Assembly: GCA_963969595.1 (NCBI GenBank)
Contig: OZ018411.1
Location: 21,946,545-22,010,544 of the forward strand
Source: Neckera pumila
Taxonomy: Eukaryota; Streptophyta; Bryopsida; Hypnales; Neckeraceae
Direction of reading: 5' to 3'
Length of the DNA stretch: 64,000 nt
The position numbers and the translations under genes were made by a program. Shown piece by piece: positions 1 through 12,712 of the stretch. The notes below the pieces were generated by a model, which saw only the letters and a list, made by a program, of their open reading frames with translations, did no database searches and was not told the DNA's origin. Positions within the stretch are counted from its first letter, which is position 1. Every line of letters starts with the position of its first letter.

Positions 1-1557
1 GATGTGGGATGACGCGTCAATCTTCCAAATGGAACTGGAATCTTGTCAAAGCCGAGCTTGGTCATGTAAAAACTCAACGCTTCTTATTCCCTTCCTGTAT
101 CAGCAAACAGTGCTGAAGCTTATTGCATGGCTGAGTTGCAATGAATCAAGTCAATATAAAACACATGTGGTCCTGATATGGAGTGCGTTTTGGAGTTTCT
201 TTCAGGGAAGAAGAGCAACGCATAGAATCCGTGATCCCTTGTTCATATACGGAAAACCTGGTGATCGAGGTGCTCTCGACGTCAAAGAAGGTGCGTGACA
301 TAAGACGACCCTGTACTGCCAAACCCCTGATCTGTGGCCTGGTGTCACTGCAAATATTTTCATCACATGATTAAACTGCTTCAACGAAAGACAAGAATTA
401 TTTTCTGAGGCATGTTACTCACCTTAGCCTGGTTATGTGGACAGTGATAGTGTACATCGAAGCAGTTCCACCATCTCAGGAGGAACGCTATGGTCCTGAT
501 TTCAGAAAAATGAACAAGGCAGCTGCTATTCAGTGAGTTTACCACCAGGACATTTTTCTCAGGGACTTATCATTTATCATTATCCGGTTACGCGGTTCAG
601 TATCTATGTTTCAAAGGCACGAATGATGTGCTGGTGAACCTCACTGTTTGATGTGAATCTGCAGCCATTATTGTAGAGCAAATGAGCAAAGGGCTGCCCG
701 GGAGCGATTTTACTTCCGTCTCCAACACAAGCACACCCTTGTAATAAAGACCAAGCTCCATACCTCGTGATAATTCGTCTTGCTCTGAAATAGAATTAAC
801 GTCATTAGTATCATGAAATATCTGATGTGCTGATTCTGGGTATCAGTCTGAACTGACTCGAAGACTAACAGCATGATGAAAACTTGAGAGCAAGGAATGA
901 TCGTGACTTTGATAAATTGTGCAGAACACGAAGTCCAAACTCCCATCGGACAAGAACCCTAACCACAGATACGGGCTATCACTACCAGGGTAACAACTCT
1001 CGCCACTCATCCAAGAAAATTGCATGAATAAGGTGCTCCAGTGACGAACCCTAATTTCTCATACTACGTAGACTTTGAGCTCTACTTTCTAGTCCAAAAC
1101 CTATAACGGTTGGTGCGTCCTGAAAACCTTGCAAGGACGACAAGAATAAGCTCCAGTTGATTTTCAACCACAGCATTGCATAAAGAATTGAATCGGTGGT
1201 GTGGTTCGCAGAGACGGGAATTTCAATGCGATAATAGGAGGTGCATACCAAGATGCCTGGATTGACATGAACGAGTACTTCAAATCGAAGTATCCCGACC
1301 GCTACACCGAACCGCCAGCACGAATGGAGGTGATCACCAACAAAGCCACCGATCTTCTCCACCAAGTCATCCGAAACCGATTGGAGCCGCCCCCTTCAAA
1401 GCCAATGTTCATGCTGTCCCGATTCAAAAACGTGGCCAAAAAAGTCAACACAGAGAACAAGACTCCGTTGAAGCGTCAGGGCCCCTATCACAAATTCTAC
1501 GGCATCAAAGGAGCGAATAAAGCATCCCACTGTGAAAAGGGCATTCACAAGACTTAA
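1..1557 (+). CDS. CFAP77: CFAP77-like ciliary microtubule inner protein (6 exons seen, 5' end outside window)
   Basis: Exons are read at about 3-65, 206-290, 445-532, 677-740, 925-989 and 1212-1557. Every junction has GT and AG borders and the phases agree across all five introns, giving about 236 residues; the family is usually about 250-290, so the N-terminus probably lies to the left. Joined pieces follow the family order: VKAELGHGRR, then DPLFIYGKP with DRG, then GPDFRKMNKAA, then ANEQRAARERFYFR, then NHRYGLSLP, then AIIGGAYQDAWID, then MLSRFKNVAKKVNTEN near the end. CFAP77 is a doublet microtubule protein of motile cilia, placed near the outer junction of the B-tubule. In a plant it should act only in sperm flagella. 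The assignment rests on remembered family motifs rather than a search; another small axonemal protein is the main alternative. The last 35 residues are basic and not recognised. The neighbour GT47 gene is convergent. Confidence 0.62.
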
Positions 1558-2948
1558 AGAAGAAGAACCTGAATTGAGCCCCACCAAAACACATCATAAT
1601 GGTCAGGTCACATGAGGTGGGGTTGCCTACATCCCATTACAGGGCAATAACCCTAATTTCATGTTGTTGGAAACTCCACTAGCTGCTTGGAAAATCTCCT
1701 TGAAAGCAATGTTGAACTGACCACGCGACCCGAACTACGACGTTGGGTTGCCGTTGACTCTTCTTTCAGTGTTTTTCGGGACAAACATTTAGCACAGCAA
1801 ATCAGACTTACGAGCAAGGCTCAAGATACACATGAATTTCATCCAAACCTTGCTGCTAGTGCACATGCCCCTTCGAGGCAATCCGAACCCTTAGTTTGAA
1901 AATTAAGCAGCTAAGTTAGGACGAACTCTGTTCCATTTAACTTACCAGGTCGCGTCTTGCCTGGTGGCATGAATGAGATGACCTAAATCTGCAATTGACA
2001 TGGAATATGAACACTTACCTGGTTGCGCTTGATGCTCACAGGATCCATCTGCAGCTTTAAGCAATAGAACACTTGGAAGGGGTCAAGTGTTCACGAAAGC
2101 TAGCTGAGTACTCGACTGACTGAACATTAAATAAAAATGCTCAACAACATGCTTGTGATTATCCTAACATCAGATGTGCTAAATCTTTGAGTAAATGTGT
2201 AAAGAAAATACAGCATTACAAAGGAGATTCCAGGGTTGATTATCATGGGTAGGAAAAACATCACCGAAACACAGGTCAAATCTACTCCTGCTAGCAGTTG
2301 GAGGTTCTCAGACTGAAACATAGTTCTGACCTGCTACTCCAACAGACTGCCAACAGAGTTGGTACGTGTAAAGTCCCCATTAGTAAGTTATACCATGTGA
2401 ACACAGCAACACCAAACTGCCAGCAGCCAGAGCGCGTGAGTTACATGCATATTCCCCCTTAGTGCAGAGTACAGATACAAAAATTCCCAAGGAGAAACCT
2501 GTACAGCTAACAGGATTAATACTGGAAAAGAATCTGCAATACAGCAGTGAATTTGAAAGCACGATCCGGGTACAAACATGCTTAAAATGCGCATGTGGGA
2601 GTAACCTTATGATACAAGGAATGTCACAAAAAGTCGCTCATGTTGAGAGTAAATCTCTTCTCTACACTCATTGTTGAAGTCAGCTGCACAGGCAGAGAGT
2701 CAATGTGCTGTCATGGATCACGAACAACGCATGTCATGTGCTGCCTTCCGCAACCTGGTTCTGAACGTTCGCATGGTCGAAATGTCTACAAGATAACAAA
2801 AATTTGCTCATTGGAGGGCTCTAAATAGAGCGAGCATTGGCATTGGTGCCAACTAAGGTCGGAGGAGACGAATTGACAGCTAGGTTGTGAGACAATACCC
2901 TCCGTGAAAAGCATGCACAATCTAACTCGTGCCAGGCACAATGTGATC
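1558..2948. other. Convergent intergenic region
   Basis: This lies between the 3' ends of two convergent genes. It should hold both 3' UTRs. No coding pattern, repeat or RNA gene was recognised. Confidence 0.5.
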
Positions 2949-5156
2949 CTAATCAGCTTCGGACTGTCTCTTGCGTATCTTCACGCTCTGCCTCCAGATA
3001 GAATACAAGATCATGTGAAAAGAATCATACTGTGTATCTTCAGGATTTTCGAGCCAAAGAAAATGTCTTTTGATGAGCCTCAGTCGACTTTGCATAGAGC
3101 GGTAAGTATCATCTGGAATACTGGTCAAGATGCTTTTCAAATGAGGGATGTCCTTCTCCGCCACAACAATGGAAAACTTCGTCCAATCCAAAACATCGTG
3201 AAATGGGAGCACAAAGTTATCAGCTAAGATAACAGGGACACAGCCACTCAAGATGGCCTCAACAATCCTGGGACTGTTCACCTCGAAGCCTTTAGGGCAT
3301 AAACAATACTTGCTGCGTTTCATATGATCGGCATATGAGATGTTCGAGGCAATTTCAGGAGGTAGGACCTCGTAGACCTTCATACTCGGATCCTTGTCTT
3401 TCCAGTGACGTGTTAGCACTGGTCGCACTAGGCCGTGCATTTGACCCGCATAGAAAGCTAAAAAATCACGCTCATCTGGTGGGAGACTACCAGTCTCCAA
3501 GTCTGATTGATTTCCTCCCTTGAGCGTCTGCGGAATAGAAACATCCTTCAGTGCATCGAAATTCGCTTTGAGATCAGCATTGCAAACCACTTTCATGGCG
3601 ATTTTGTGAAGGTCTTCGTTAAGCATCGTCGAATGTGGGGCCTGTAGCAAAGAGAATAACATCGGTCAATACGTACTAAGCCTTGACCACAATCTTACGA
3701 TGAATACAATTTCAAAGCGAATGGAAATACTTGCTCAAGACAAAATTCCAAGCAGTTCTGTCAAGTCAGGTTCAGTTCCACGTGGAACTTGAGTACGTCA
3801 TTTGATGAAACTGTATACAATACTTCTTTGAGCTCGACGTTCCAGCACAACTTCAAACTCTCTGAAGTAAAATACTTACCCAATCGTGGCAAGATAAAAA
3901 AAAGTGGTCAGAGCCTCGTGTCCGGTTCCAGTAAGGGTATTTGGATGCAATTGTTTGAATGTAATTTGAAATGAAAGTCTTCATAGGCCGCATACTTCGA
4001 GAGTACGGATCCTGCACAAAGTCCACCAGCTGGCGCACACTATACGGGAGGAAAAATATGTGGGCTTCTTTGGGATCGGACACAGTAAAACTATTGCCAG
4101 GATCTTCCATGCGCTTTAAAAAAAGACCCTCGGTTGCGTAAATTCCCCCAGTTTTAGCCCCATGTACGAGTGGCTTGTATCCTTCTTTGTACACATATAT
4201 CTTCAATTTCTTCTTCATTTCTGCATATGTCCTGATAGAAAATGCACAATATTAAGCATGCTTTAAAATAATTAGTGCCAATTATACACAATGTTAATAG
4301 ATATGCAATAGCTTGTTACATCGAAGAACGACATTGTTACTCAAATTAGGTCACAAACTTACTTTTCAAAATGACTGAAGTTCCGATATACTAAGTCTTC
4401 GTCGCGCAACTCGACGATGTTGGAGGGAGTGATTTCTGATTTTCCTTGCACGTCTCCTACTTCTGCCTCCGCAAATTTATTTTGTTGCGCCCCCTGCATT
4501 AGCAATTTTGAGAACAATGTCACAGAAATGGAAGGGAGATCACTAACTAATTAATTGCAGAATCTAAGTAGTGGGATACCGGAAGAGGCTCTAAAAACTT
4601 GGCCTCGCCTCATTAAATGAAAATAATAAACTGTGCCGAGAACTAAGCGTACCCAGAGCATTCCGTGAAGGGTGTCCAAAACCTTTCGTCTAAACACCAT
4701 GCCCGCTCTCGCAGCTCGATTACGGTTGTTCTTGGCAAATCCCGACAATCGAGGCCGAAATTCACCATCCAGTCTGCTATGAATTGCTGCATCTTGGACA
4801 TTGGAAATTCGACTCGAAGAGCTTGCCGTACTCGCGATGCCCCTTGTCGATGGATAGTAGAATCCCCAGAATACCAAGAGGGCTACAAGAACTCCAATCA
4901 CTACGACTATGACAGGCCACGAAAGACATTTTGTATATCGGTGTTGCAGATGATAGAAAGATTGGTGGTAAGTTTTGTCCCGCTGAGAGGCCCGGAATCC
5001 CTTCCTTCCTCGATTCAGCACGCGCTGTTCGCTGACACTGATGCCAACGCCTGCGGGCATGAAAGCCTGAATGACATGCTCCTGCACGGACTTCAGTCCA
5101 ACAACAGCTTCCACGTCATATTCTGGGCTGAGCGACATGCCGAATAAATCGGGCAT
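2949..5156 (-). CDS. GT47 exostosin-family glycosyltransferase (type II Golgi membrane protein, 4 exons)
   Basis: Exons on the minus strand are 5156-4653, 4493-4363, 4231-3880 and 3641-2949; all splice sites are GT-AG, phases match, and the product is 559 residues, normal for the family. The start is the ATG at 5156; upstream in-frame codons have no earlier ATG. Residues about 77-101 form one hydrophobic segment (WPVIVVVIGVLVALLVFW) after a basic stretch, the signal-anchor typical of Golgi enzymes, followed by a Ser/Arg-rich stem. The exostosin domain begins near residue 217 (KLKIYVYKEG) with GGIYATEGLF, HIFFLPYSVRQLV, YPYWNRTRGSDHFF and SCHDWAPHST across an exon junction. The sugar-nucleotide part follows: SKYCLCPKGFE (about 439), SPRIVEAI (about 452) and GCVPVI (about 462). 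This is the plant GT47 group of At5g03795-like proteins, inverting glycosyltransferases of wall polysaccharide or glycoprotein synthesis. The donor and acceptor cannot be read from sequence. No break is seen. Confidence 0.93.
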
Positions 5157-5640
5157 ACACTTATACTGCTTTATGTACACGTGTGCTCGGAATCATGTGC
5201 ACCACGCTGACCCTCTTCCTGTAGACATATTCAAGACTACAGTTAGAGATACTACTACAGTTCCAATGGAATAGTCCCAAGAAAAAGGTAATGAACTGAA
5301 GAGGACACAAATTGGCAAGTAAAGCAGTCTATCTAGAATCGATAGTTGTTAACTTGAAGCCGTAAAATTTCGATCAAGATAATTCCAAAAATAATGGAAA
5401 AAACTACTTAAAGAAATATCCGTAAGTGTTTCCGGTCCTGCTTTCCGAAGCAGGAATATCGTTTACCGTGTTAATCCCCTATCTTCGCCTAAATTTAGAC
5501 AATCGACACGAACGTCAGCAATAAAAATAAAACAATAACGAATTGGATTTGAAAACACTGCGACAAACTTAGAATAAATCTTGCTGATACAGAACTAGTT
5601 GCACATTCATTCCAATGCGGGAATATATTTGTTCGAAAAT
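5157..5640. promoter_or_regulatory. 5' UTR and proximal promoter region of the GT47 gene
   Basis: This stretch lies directly upstream of the GT47 start on the minus strand. It should hold the 5' UTR and core promoter. No confident TATA box or motif was singled out, and no coding is seen. Confidence 0.4.
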
Positions 5641-6690
5641 CAACAAAGACGCCGGACAGTAACATATTTCCAGTCCGATGCCCCTTGACATTTTCTTAGT
5701 GATCGCGCCGATCACCAAGAAAACTCAACTACGAATCCAGCAACCGTCGCATCTCGGTGAATCAGAACAAGGCCGCTGCACACTAATCCTACTTAGAGGA
5801 CACTTTTGTCCGGAAAACACGAGGAAAAACAACGGAGCCACAGACTGAGCATTAACATGTTCCCGCTTGAAATTCATGGAATATCACAACATCGCGACGA
5901 ATACCAAGAATATTCAACTACGAATTCGTGACCCGCGGCATGTTACTGATTCAGAACTAGGTCGCCGCACACTGATTCTAATTAGGTGACACATTTTTCG
6001 GAAAAGCAACGGAGACACGTACGGATACTAACACATTTCCGCTAGGCATTTAAACGAGACTGAGTCCACATCGCTTCGATTACGAGATTTGTGAACTACC
6101 GCACCTTGCAAAATTAGAATTGCATACTAATTCTAAAAGGGGACACTCTTGTACGAAAAGAAACTGAAACGCAAACTACAAATTCCGTGGACTGACATTT
6201 GAAACAAGAACACCCCTTCGCACCTTCGACACCAAGAAAAATCAACTACAAATTCGTAAAACGCCGCATTGTTTCCGTGAAAATCTCTCTATTCTCATCA
6301 TGTTCGCGCGAAAGGAAAAGATGTACTTCCGAAAGCAACTGAGACACCGGATACTAACATTTCCACAGGCTACTTGACAGTTTAAAGAGATCGCCTCATC
6401 ACTCCGATTATCAAGAAAATTCGATTCAACTACAAATTCTGGCACCATCGCATAGTTGCTAAAGAAAGATATCTACGCTTATGCTCGCACAAAAAGAAAA
6501 ACATCTCTATGAGGCGACGCAAGGTTTTTATGGCCGTATGCTTTGCTCACACAAGCTGGAATTACAATATCATACCTGAAATGAAAAGAAAATTGCCAGA
6601 GTCTAACTAAAATCCACAAGAATTTTATGCAAAAGCGTACACGCACTGCACTCCCTCTACATGATTCATTCTTCTGGAAATCAACTAGTG
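5640..6690. repeat. Degenerate tandem array, unit about 170-185 bp
   Basis: Phrases such as ggatactaacacatttcc and caactacaaattcgt recur near 5650, 5835, 6010, 6170 and 6345. Each is followed by a loose copy of CCGTCGCAT or CCGCACACT. The units are diverged by eye to roughly 60-70 percent. The array sits upstream of GT47 and has no coding pattern. Confidence 0.6.
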
Positions 6691-7035
6691 CACCGGATAC
6701 TAACATTTTCCCAGACCAATAGACATTTTAAAGAGATCGCCTCATCACTCCGAATATCAAGAAAACTCGATTCAACAACAAATTCTGGCACCGTCGCATT
6801 GTTGCTAAAGAAAGATATCTACGCTCACGTTCGCACAAAAAGAAAAAACACGTCTGTGAGGCGACGCAAGTTTCTATGGCCGTAAGCTTTGCTCGCTCAC
6901 ACAAGCTGGAATTACAATATCATACCTGAAATGGAAAGAGAAAATTGCCAAAAGTCTAACTAAAATCCACAAAAAATTTATGCACAAGCATAAACGCACT
7001 CCACTCCCGCTGCATGTTTCATTCTTCTGGAAAAT
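6344..7035. repeat. Recent 345-bp direct duplication (two copies)
   Basis: The segment from caccggatactaacat near 6345 to cattcttctggaaa near 6680 is repeated from 6691 to about 7035 with few changes. Both copies share GAGATCGCCTCATCACTCCG, AGCTGGAATTACAATATCAT and AAGAAAGATATCTACGCT. It is the youngest step in the growth of the array to its left. Confidence 0.85.
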
Positions 7036-7440
7036 CTTCCTAAGAACACAACACTGGACTCATGGAAATCACGAACTGGAAGTCGTGAACATCGAGGCTG
7101 CGAAATTGGAAGTGGCGACGGTGAGAGACGGCTAGCTTGCTGGGAGAGAGAGACGACGAAGAGGATGAGCGATGAACGGATGAGAGATGGACGGATGAAT
7201 GTATGAACATGAATGGTTTAGCCCGCGATGGAATATCAACGCCACGTCGACGGAGACAGGGATGATCGGACAGGTAAATAGGGCGGCACGAACCTGCGCT
7301 TTGATGATGATCTCGCCGTTCTTTTTCCGCGCCTTCGGCCCTCAGGTAGATGAATATCTGCACATTCATCCAGTAATGAAGTATTGTATTATTTTGATTC
7401 ACTGCCTATACTGCCGAAACCAGCTTATAACTCGTTTTTT
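7036..7440. other. GC-richer island, possible untranslated exon
   Basis: Positions about 7065-7335 are much richer in G and C than the surroundings and contain several CpG. Both strands have open stretches but no clear protein. A minus-strand reading around 7330-7270 could be an exon ending at a GT donor, but there is no supporting partner exon. It may be a promoter or UTR remnant. Confidence 0.3.
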
Positions 7441-8742
7441 CAGGCATTTTCAATACGTGTCTGGATGGGGCTTCTTAAAGTTGTTTAGCAATAATTTAGT
7501 GAATGGGTCGGTCGGTTGGAAATCTTAGTTGTGATAAGTTACTTGTCAGAAGAAAGTCAATATTGAAGACAAGGTCAAAGACCCCCCAAAAGACATGACC
7601 TTTACCACAGTCCGGGGAGTTTTTTAGCACAACCGGCTAAAATCCTACATTTTCTTGGAGCAACCGGTTGTTTGAAGCATTCTCTTGGCTAGGCCTTTGA
7701 AAAATAGAGAATATTCTTATATTTTCTTTTGAAATGATCGGTTTTTTTCCAAAGATTTTGAAATCAATTTGGCAATTCCTGATTTCAACCGGCTAACTTG
7801 TAACTAAATGCCGGTACTCCCCGTACATTGACCTTTACCAGAACCATGTTAATTGCGAAAGAAGTTGGCTAGGAACAGACATGAGGAAGTGGTGACTTGA
7901 AGAGTGATGAATGACCCTCACCGGAACTACGTTAATTACGGAAGAAGTTAGGTAGGAACTGACATTGACGTGCATGGAAGAGAAACATTGTTTGAATAAA
8001 TGGTTTTATTCCATATTCCCATTACCGTAAATGGCACATATCCAACCTAATCCCAACCTAATCTTGATTTGTAAAAAATTTCGGTCCACTAAACCTGTAT
8101 AACCTAATTTGGGTAGTTCTTTATTTTATAATCATATAGAACCTTATAGTTATTTGGAATCGTTAGGCTAAAAAATTTTGGTCCTTCTTAGAAAGGAAGC
8201 TTGAACCAAAATTCTTAGAAAACCAATTTTCCTAGTTGTAACACCTGTCACTTTAAGAAGAAAGTCAAGGTTGAAGACAAGGTCAAAGACTCCCCCCCAA
8301 AGACATGATTGTTATCAAAACCATGTTATTTGTGGAAGAAATTGGGCACGAACTGATACGCGAAAGAGGTGACATGAAGAGTGATGAATGACCCTCACCG
8401 GAACCACGGTAATTACGGAAGAAGTTAGATAGGAACTGACATAAAGAAGAGGTGACATGAAAACGTAACATGCATGGAAGAAAAACGATGTTTGAAATGA
8501 TGGTTTTATTTCCATATTCCTATTACCGCAAATGGCACAAATCCGACTTGTAAAAAAATTTGGTCCACTAAACCTGCATAATCTAATTTGGAGTAGTTGT
8601 TTACTTTGTAATCATGTAGAACCTTATAGTTATTTAGGATCGTCAGGCTAAAACAATTTTGGTCCTCCTTAGAAAGAATTGGAAGCCTAAACCAAAATTC
8701 TTAGAAAATCTAGTTTTCTAGTTGTAATACTTGTCACTTTAA

Positions 8743-9665
8743 CCCCTAAAGTTTCATGACTATGTAATCACCAAAAACGCTCCAAAACTGCCATTTATAA
8801 TACAAGTACCAAATTTTTGGAAAAAACAATTTTTGACACATGTAACCGTAGGATCTTGTAGTATGATATTTTGAAAACATGTGGTAAAAATTTCAGAAAA
8901 TTCCACCGTGTGGATCATAAGATATAAGCATTCAAAGTCTTGAAAACCATTTTTTCAATCCTGCGAAAAACCGGGCAGCTGCACTTTGCAAGCTCACTTT
9001 TCAATGAAAAAATGCCGATAAAGGTGGTGCTTCTTTGAATTCAGTTTCCTAAACAAGTTGTCTATATGCTTGAAAAATTTCACATCATTTGGAATTGTAC
9101 AACATATAGGAAAAAAATAGTAAGTAGAAAGAAGTAGAAAATGACTCAAAATACTAAATTGTTAAAAATTTAATCATGGAATTTAAAAATGCCAATCCCA
9201 ACGGTTGTAATGTTGTAATAATGAATCTACATCCTAGGATTTTATTTTTTTCCAAAAATATTGAAAATTGAGTTAAATAAACGACTTTAAAGTTTTTTTT
9301 AGAGTAGAGAATCCATAACTGCCCACAAACCAAAAAACCTCATAACTTTTGACTCATTGATTGAAATGGAGTGACTCAAAGCTTTTTAAGTATATATAAG
9401 CGAAGAGAACCAATTTCAAAAAAAAAATTCCAGAAAAAATGATTTTTTCTGATCTGCCCAAACTGCCCGGTTATGAAAAAAAGTAACATATCAGGTCACA
9501 ACTTTTGACTCGTATTTTGAAATGTCATGAAACTTGGTACACATGAAGATATTCCTTGCCCCCACCTTCTATTAAAATTTCAGCCTCAAATATGGATATC
9601 TCTAGTCACACATACCTGCCCAAAATTTCTAAACGGCCAAAAAATGCATGTTGGTCCTTTAGGGG
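8743..9665 (-). mobile_element. TTAA-flanked MITE, family A, copy 1 (923 bp)
   Basis: The element starts CCCCTAAAG and ends CTTTAGGGG, with TTAA at 8739-8742 and 9666-9669. A related sequence at 8221-8300 has the same flanks, uninterrupted, with the target at 8252-8255 (ctttaagaag). This fixes the ends and the four-base duplication. No coding capacity is seen. TTAA targets and ends starting CCC are features of the piggyBac superfamily; no transposase is present, so this assignment is inference. Orientation is opposite to most other copies. Confidence 0.85.
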
Positions 9666-11100
9666 TTAAGAAGAAACTCAAGGTTAAAGACAAAGTCAAA
9701 GACTCTCCCCAAAAGACATGATCGTTATTGAAACCACGTTATTTGTGGAAGAAATTGGACAAGAATTGACACAAGAAAGAGGTGACATATCGACATGAAG
9801 TGATGAATGAGTGAATGACCCTCACCGAAACCATGTTAAATATGGAAGAAGTTAGGTAGGAATGGACATGAAAAAGAAGTAACATGAAAAGATGATGTGC
9901 ATAGAAGAAAAACAATGTTTGAATAGATGGCTTTATTTCTATATTCCTATTACAATAGATGTCACAAATCCAATCTAACCCAGACATGTAAAAAAATTTG
10001 GTCCACTAAACTTGCATAACCTAATTTGGAGTAGTTTGTTTACCTAGTAATTATGTAGAACTTAGCTTATAGTTATTTGGAATCGTCAGGCTAAAAAGAT
10101 TTTGGTCCTCTTTAGATAAAGTTGGAAGCCTAAATCAAAAAATTTAGAAAACCAAATCAGAATGTTTTATCTTGATAAATGAGGAGGTGATAGGAAGTAA
10201 TGAAGAGGTGACATATATGGCAAAGAAACAATGTTTGAAACCCTAAATCTTGTCCTATTAGATGATTGTTGTAAAAATTTAAATTTAAAAAAAAAAATTT
10301 GGTCCTCCTCGGAAGTAGCCGGAAGATAAAACCAAATATCTTGGATTCAATCCTAATTTGAATGCCTTGTCTTAATGACTTCTAATATATTGAATTTTTT
10401 TTCTTAGATTTATATATGAGGGATATGTGAGGTAAAGACACTTTACTATACAACTATATTTAATTCCATCCAAATGAAATTATTGTATTTGCATTACCGC
10501 AAGATATCCAAATTTGTTGTACCTTGCTCTTCAAAAATACAAATATTGTGAAACTTTATAAGAGCTTTTAAGAGGTCTTATTAAGAACTATTAGTTTTCT
10601 ACTATTAAATATAGTTTCTACATTTGTTTGTGAATATTTTCAAGAGAAAATAGATTCTAGAAAACCACCAAATTATATAAAAAGCATGAAATTTTGAAAA
10701 GTTGTAAAAGGTTGTAAAAGGTTCTAGAAGACTCTATATAAAGTTAGAAAAGGTTTTAGATGACTTTAGAAGTTTTTTGAAAGGGTTTTAGAAGACTATA
10801 AAAGATTCAAAAGTGTGATATTGTATGAAATGCAAAGCAAATTTAGAAGTTGCAATATAATCTTGCATGTTTTCTATTACATTTCTTAAGTATGAAACCC
10901 TTTGTAAGCATCTCAAAATGTGTTTCTAATGGCATAAAACATCTTCCAAATTCTCAATCACAATATAATATATATTCAGAGATGTAGGCTAGGATTATGA
11001 CAAATGTAAACTTCAAAGGCTTATTGTAATTGCAATTCATGGAATTTATAAATGTGCCTTATACCATTGAAAGTGAATATCTATTTTTGTTTCAATGGTA

Positions 11101-11497
11101 AGGTAGAGCCACCCATTCCCGACAAGTGACCCATTCCCAACCTTTAGATGCACATATTTTTTACCGAGCTTAGAATGTTTTTTTTTTTCCTTTTCAAGGT
11201 TGGAACTAATAAACACATGACACATGTCCCAAGTCTTGAGAAAAAAATAGAAAATAATGAATTGAAAAAAAGTTATTGAATGATCAAAATTAGAAGCGTC
11301 TAGAGGCTGGCCATGGGTCTAGAACACTTTTTGCCTCCCAAAATTCATTGTAATTTCAATTCAAGCAATAAAATTACCAAATTTTTTGCAATCCTTGTCA
11401 TTTCTATTGATGTACCTCTAAAAAATATTTGTTTTGCCTTCACTACTCCAAATCATGTTGGAATTCCTTATTAGGTCGGTTATGGGTGGCTCTACTT
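11101..11497. mobile_element. TA-flanked MITE, family G, copy 1 (397 bp)
   Basis: Ends are AGGTAGAGCCACCCAT and its near-complement ATGGGTGGCTCTACTT. The flanks are ggTA and TAtttgattc. The paralogous site near 24693 reads ggTAtttgcttc with no insert, so the target duplication is TA, as in Tc1/mariner-type elements. It has no coding capacity. Confidence 0.85.
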
Positions 11498-12712
11498 TAT
11501 TTGATTCAAAGCACTTGGTTACTTAAGATACTATATTTAAAAAATAGTAATATAAATTCTATACTATCCCACCTCACTTTCTTTGAAATCTTGAGTGGCT
11601 TTGTAGAGTTTTAATTATTTGAATCAGAACTTGTTTTATATGTGACAATAATTGTAATTTCAGAGATTTTCAATGGTATATGATACTCTAAATTTGATGG
11701 AAAATTACACCTGAAATAACTGTTCAAATCATGAGGCCTCAAGGCCTGAAATGTCATCCTAGCACTAGAGCTTGGATGCTCTCCATTTACTTTATTAATT
11801 ACTTGTATTGAATGATTCATGCTCTTTAAAACAAATTAATTAAATTATAAAGTTAATCAATATATAATCTTTGTGAACTTTGTCTTGCACTGCAAATTTT
11901 GTGCCATCCTCTTTGCCTTTCACATTCACTTTGAATTGAAGTAGTAAGGTGAGAATTGAAAAACCCATGCTTGACCCCTCTGCATTCCTGAGCCCTATTG
12001 GTTCATTCAAAACCAACATATCCATAATCTAATTCCACTTATTTTTTGAAATTTGATAGACTTTCATCTTTTTAATTCCTAATTTTTGAAAAATAATCTA
12101 GAATAAGTCTAGAGATATTGGTAGGTATCTATTATTCTTTCATTACAAATATTTAAAGAAATTTCAAAAAGAACAATTTTAAACTATTTTTTTAATGAGA
12201 TTCCTTCTAAATGGATAAGCAATACAAACTAGACAATTGTGATACTTGCTATGAGAAGAAGATAAATTTATGAAAGAGATGGGAATAGGTTCGGTTAAAC
12301 ATTGGACACTATAATCTAGGTTTTAGGAATCTACATTTTTCTAAAAATACACCGACTATCAATTATAAAAATCCAAGCTTTACTTACCTGGCACAAAAAA
12401 CTTGATGAAAAATTATTTTCCTTCATCATTTAAGAAGACCATCCTCATCTATCAACTAAGACATTAAATTTGGTTTAGGGGTTAAACTTCAATTCTAGTA
12501 GACTGGAAATCATTCTATACTTCATACAGAAGGGGATGTTGTTACACAGATTACAATAGTTGTAAAGTATTATCATTAGAAGTGAAAAATAATGCTTCAA
12601 TAACGCTTCTTATTCCACCCACAGGCTTGGAAGGCAAAATTTGAGATCCGGTAACATAGTTAATTATAAAGATCTCCCAAGTTTGTAACATAGGCTTCAG
12701 AGGAAGGTTTTA

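Noticed and set aside
7040..7402. 120-codon minus-strand frame rich in Ser and Arg
   Set aside because: It arises from the GC-richer island; no domain, no partner exon and simple-sequence composition.
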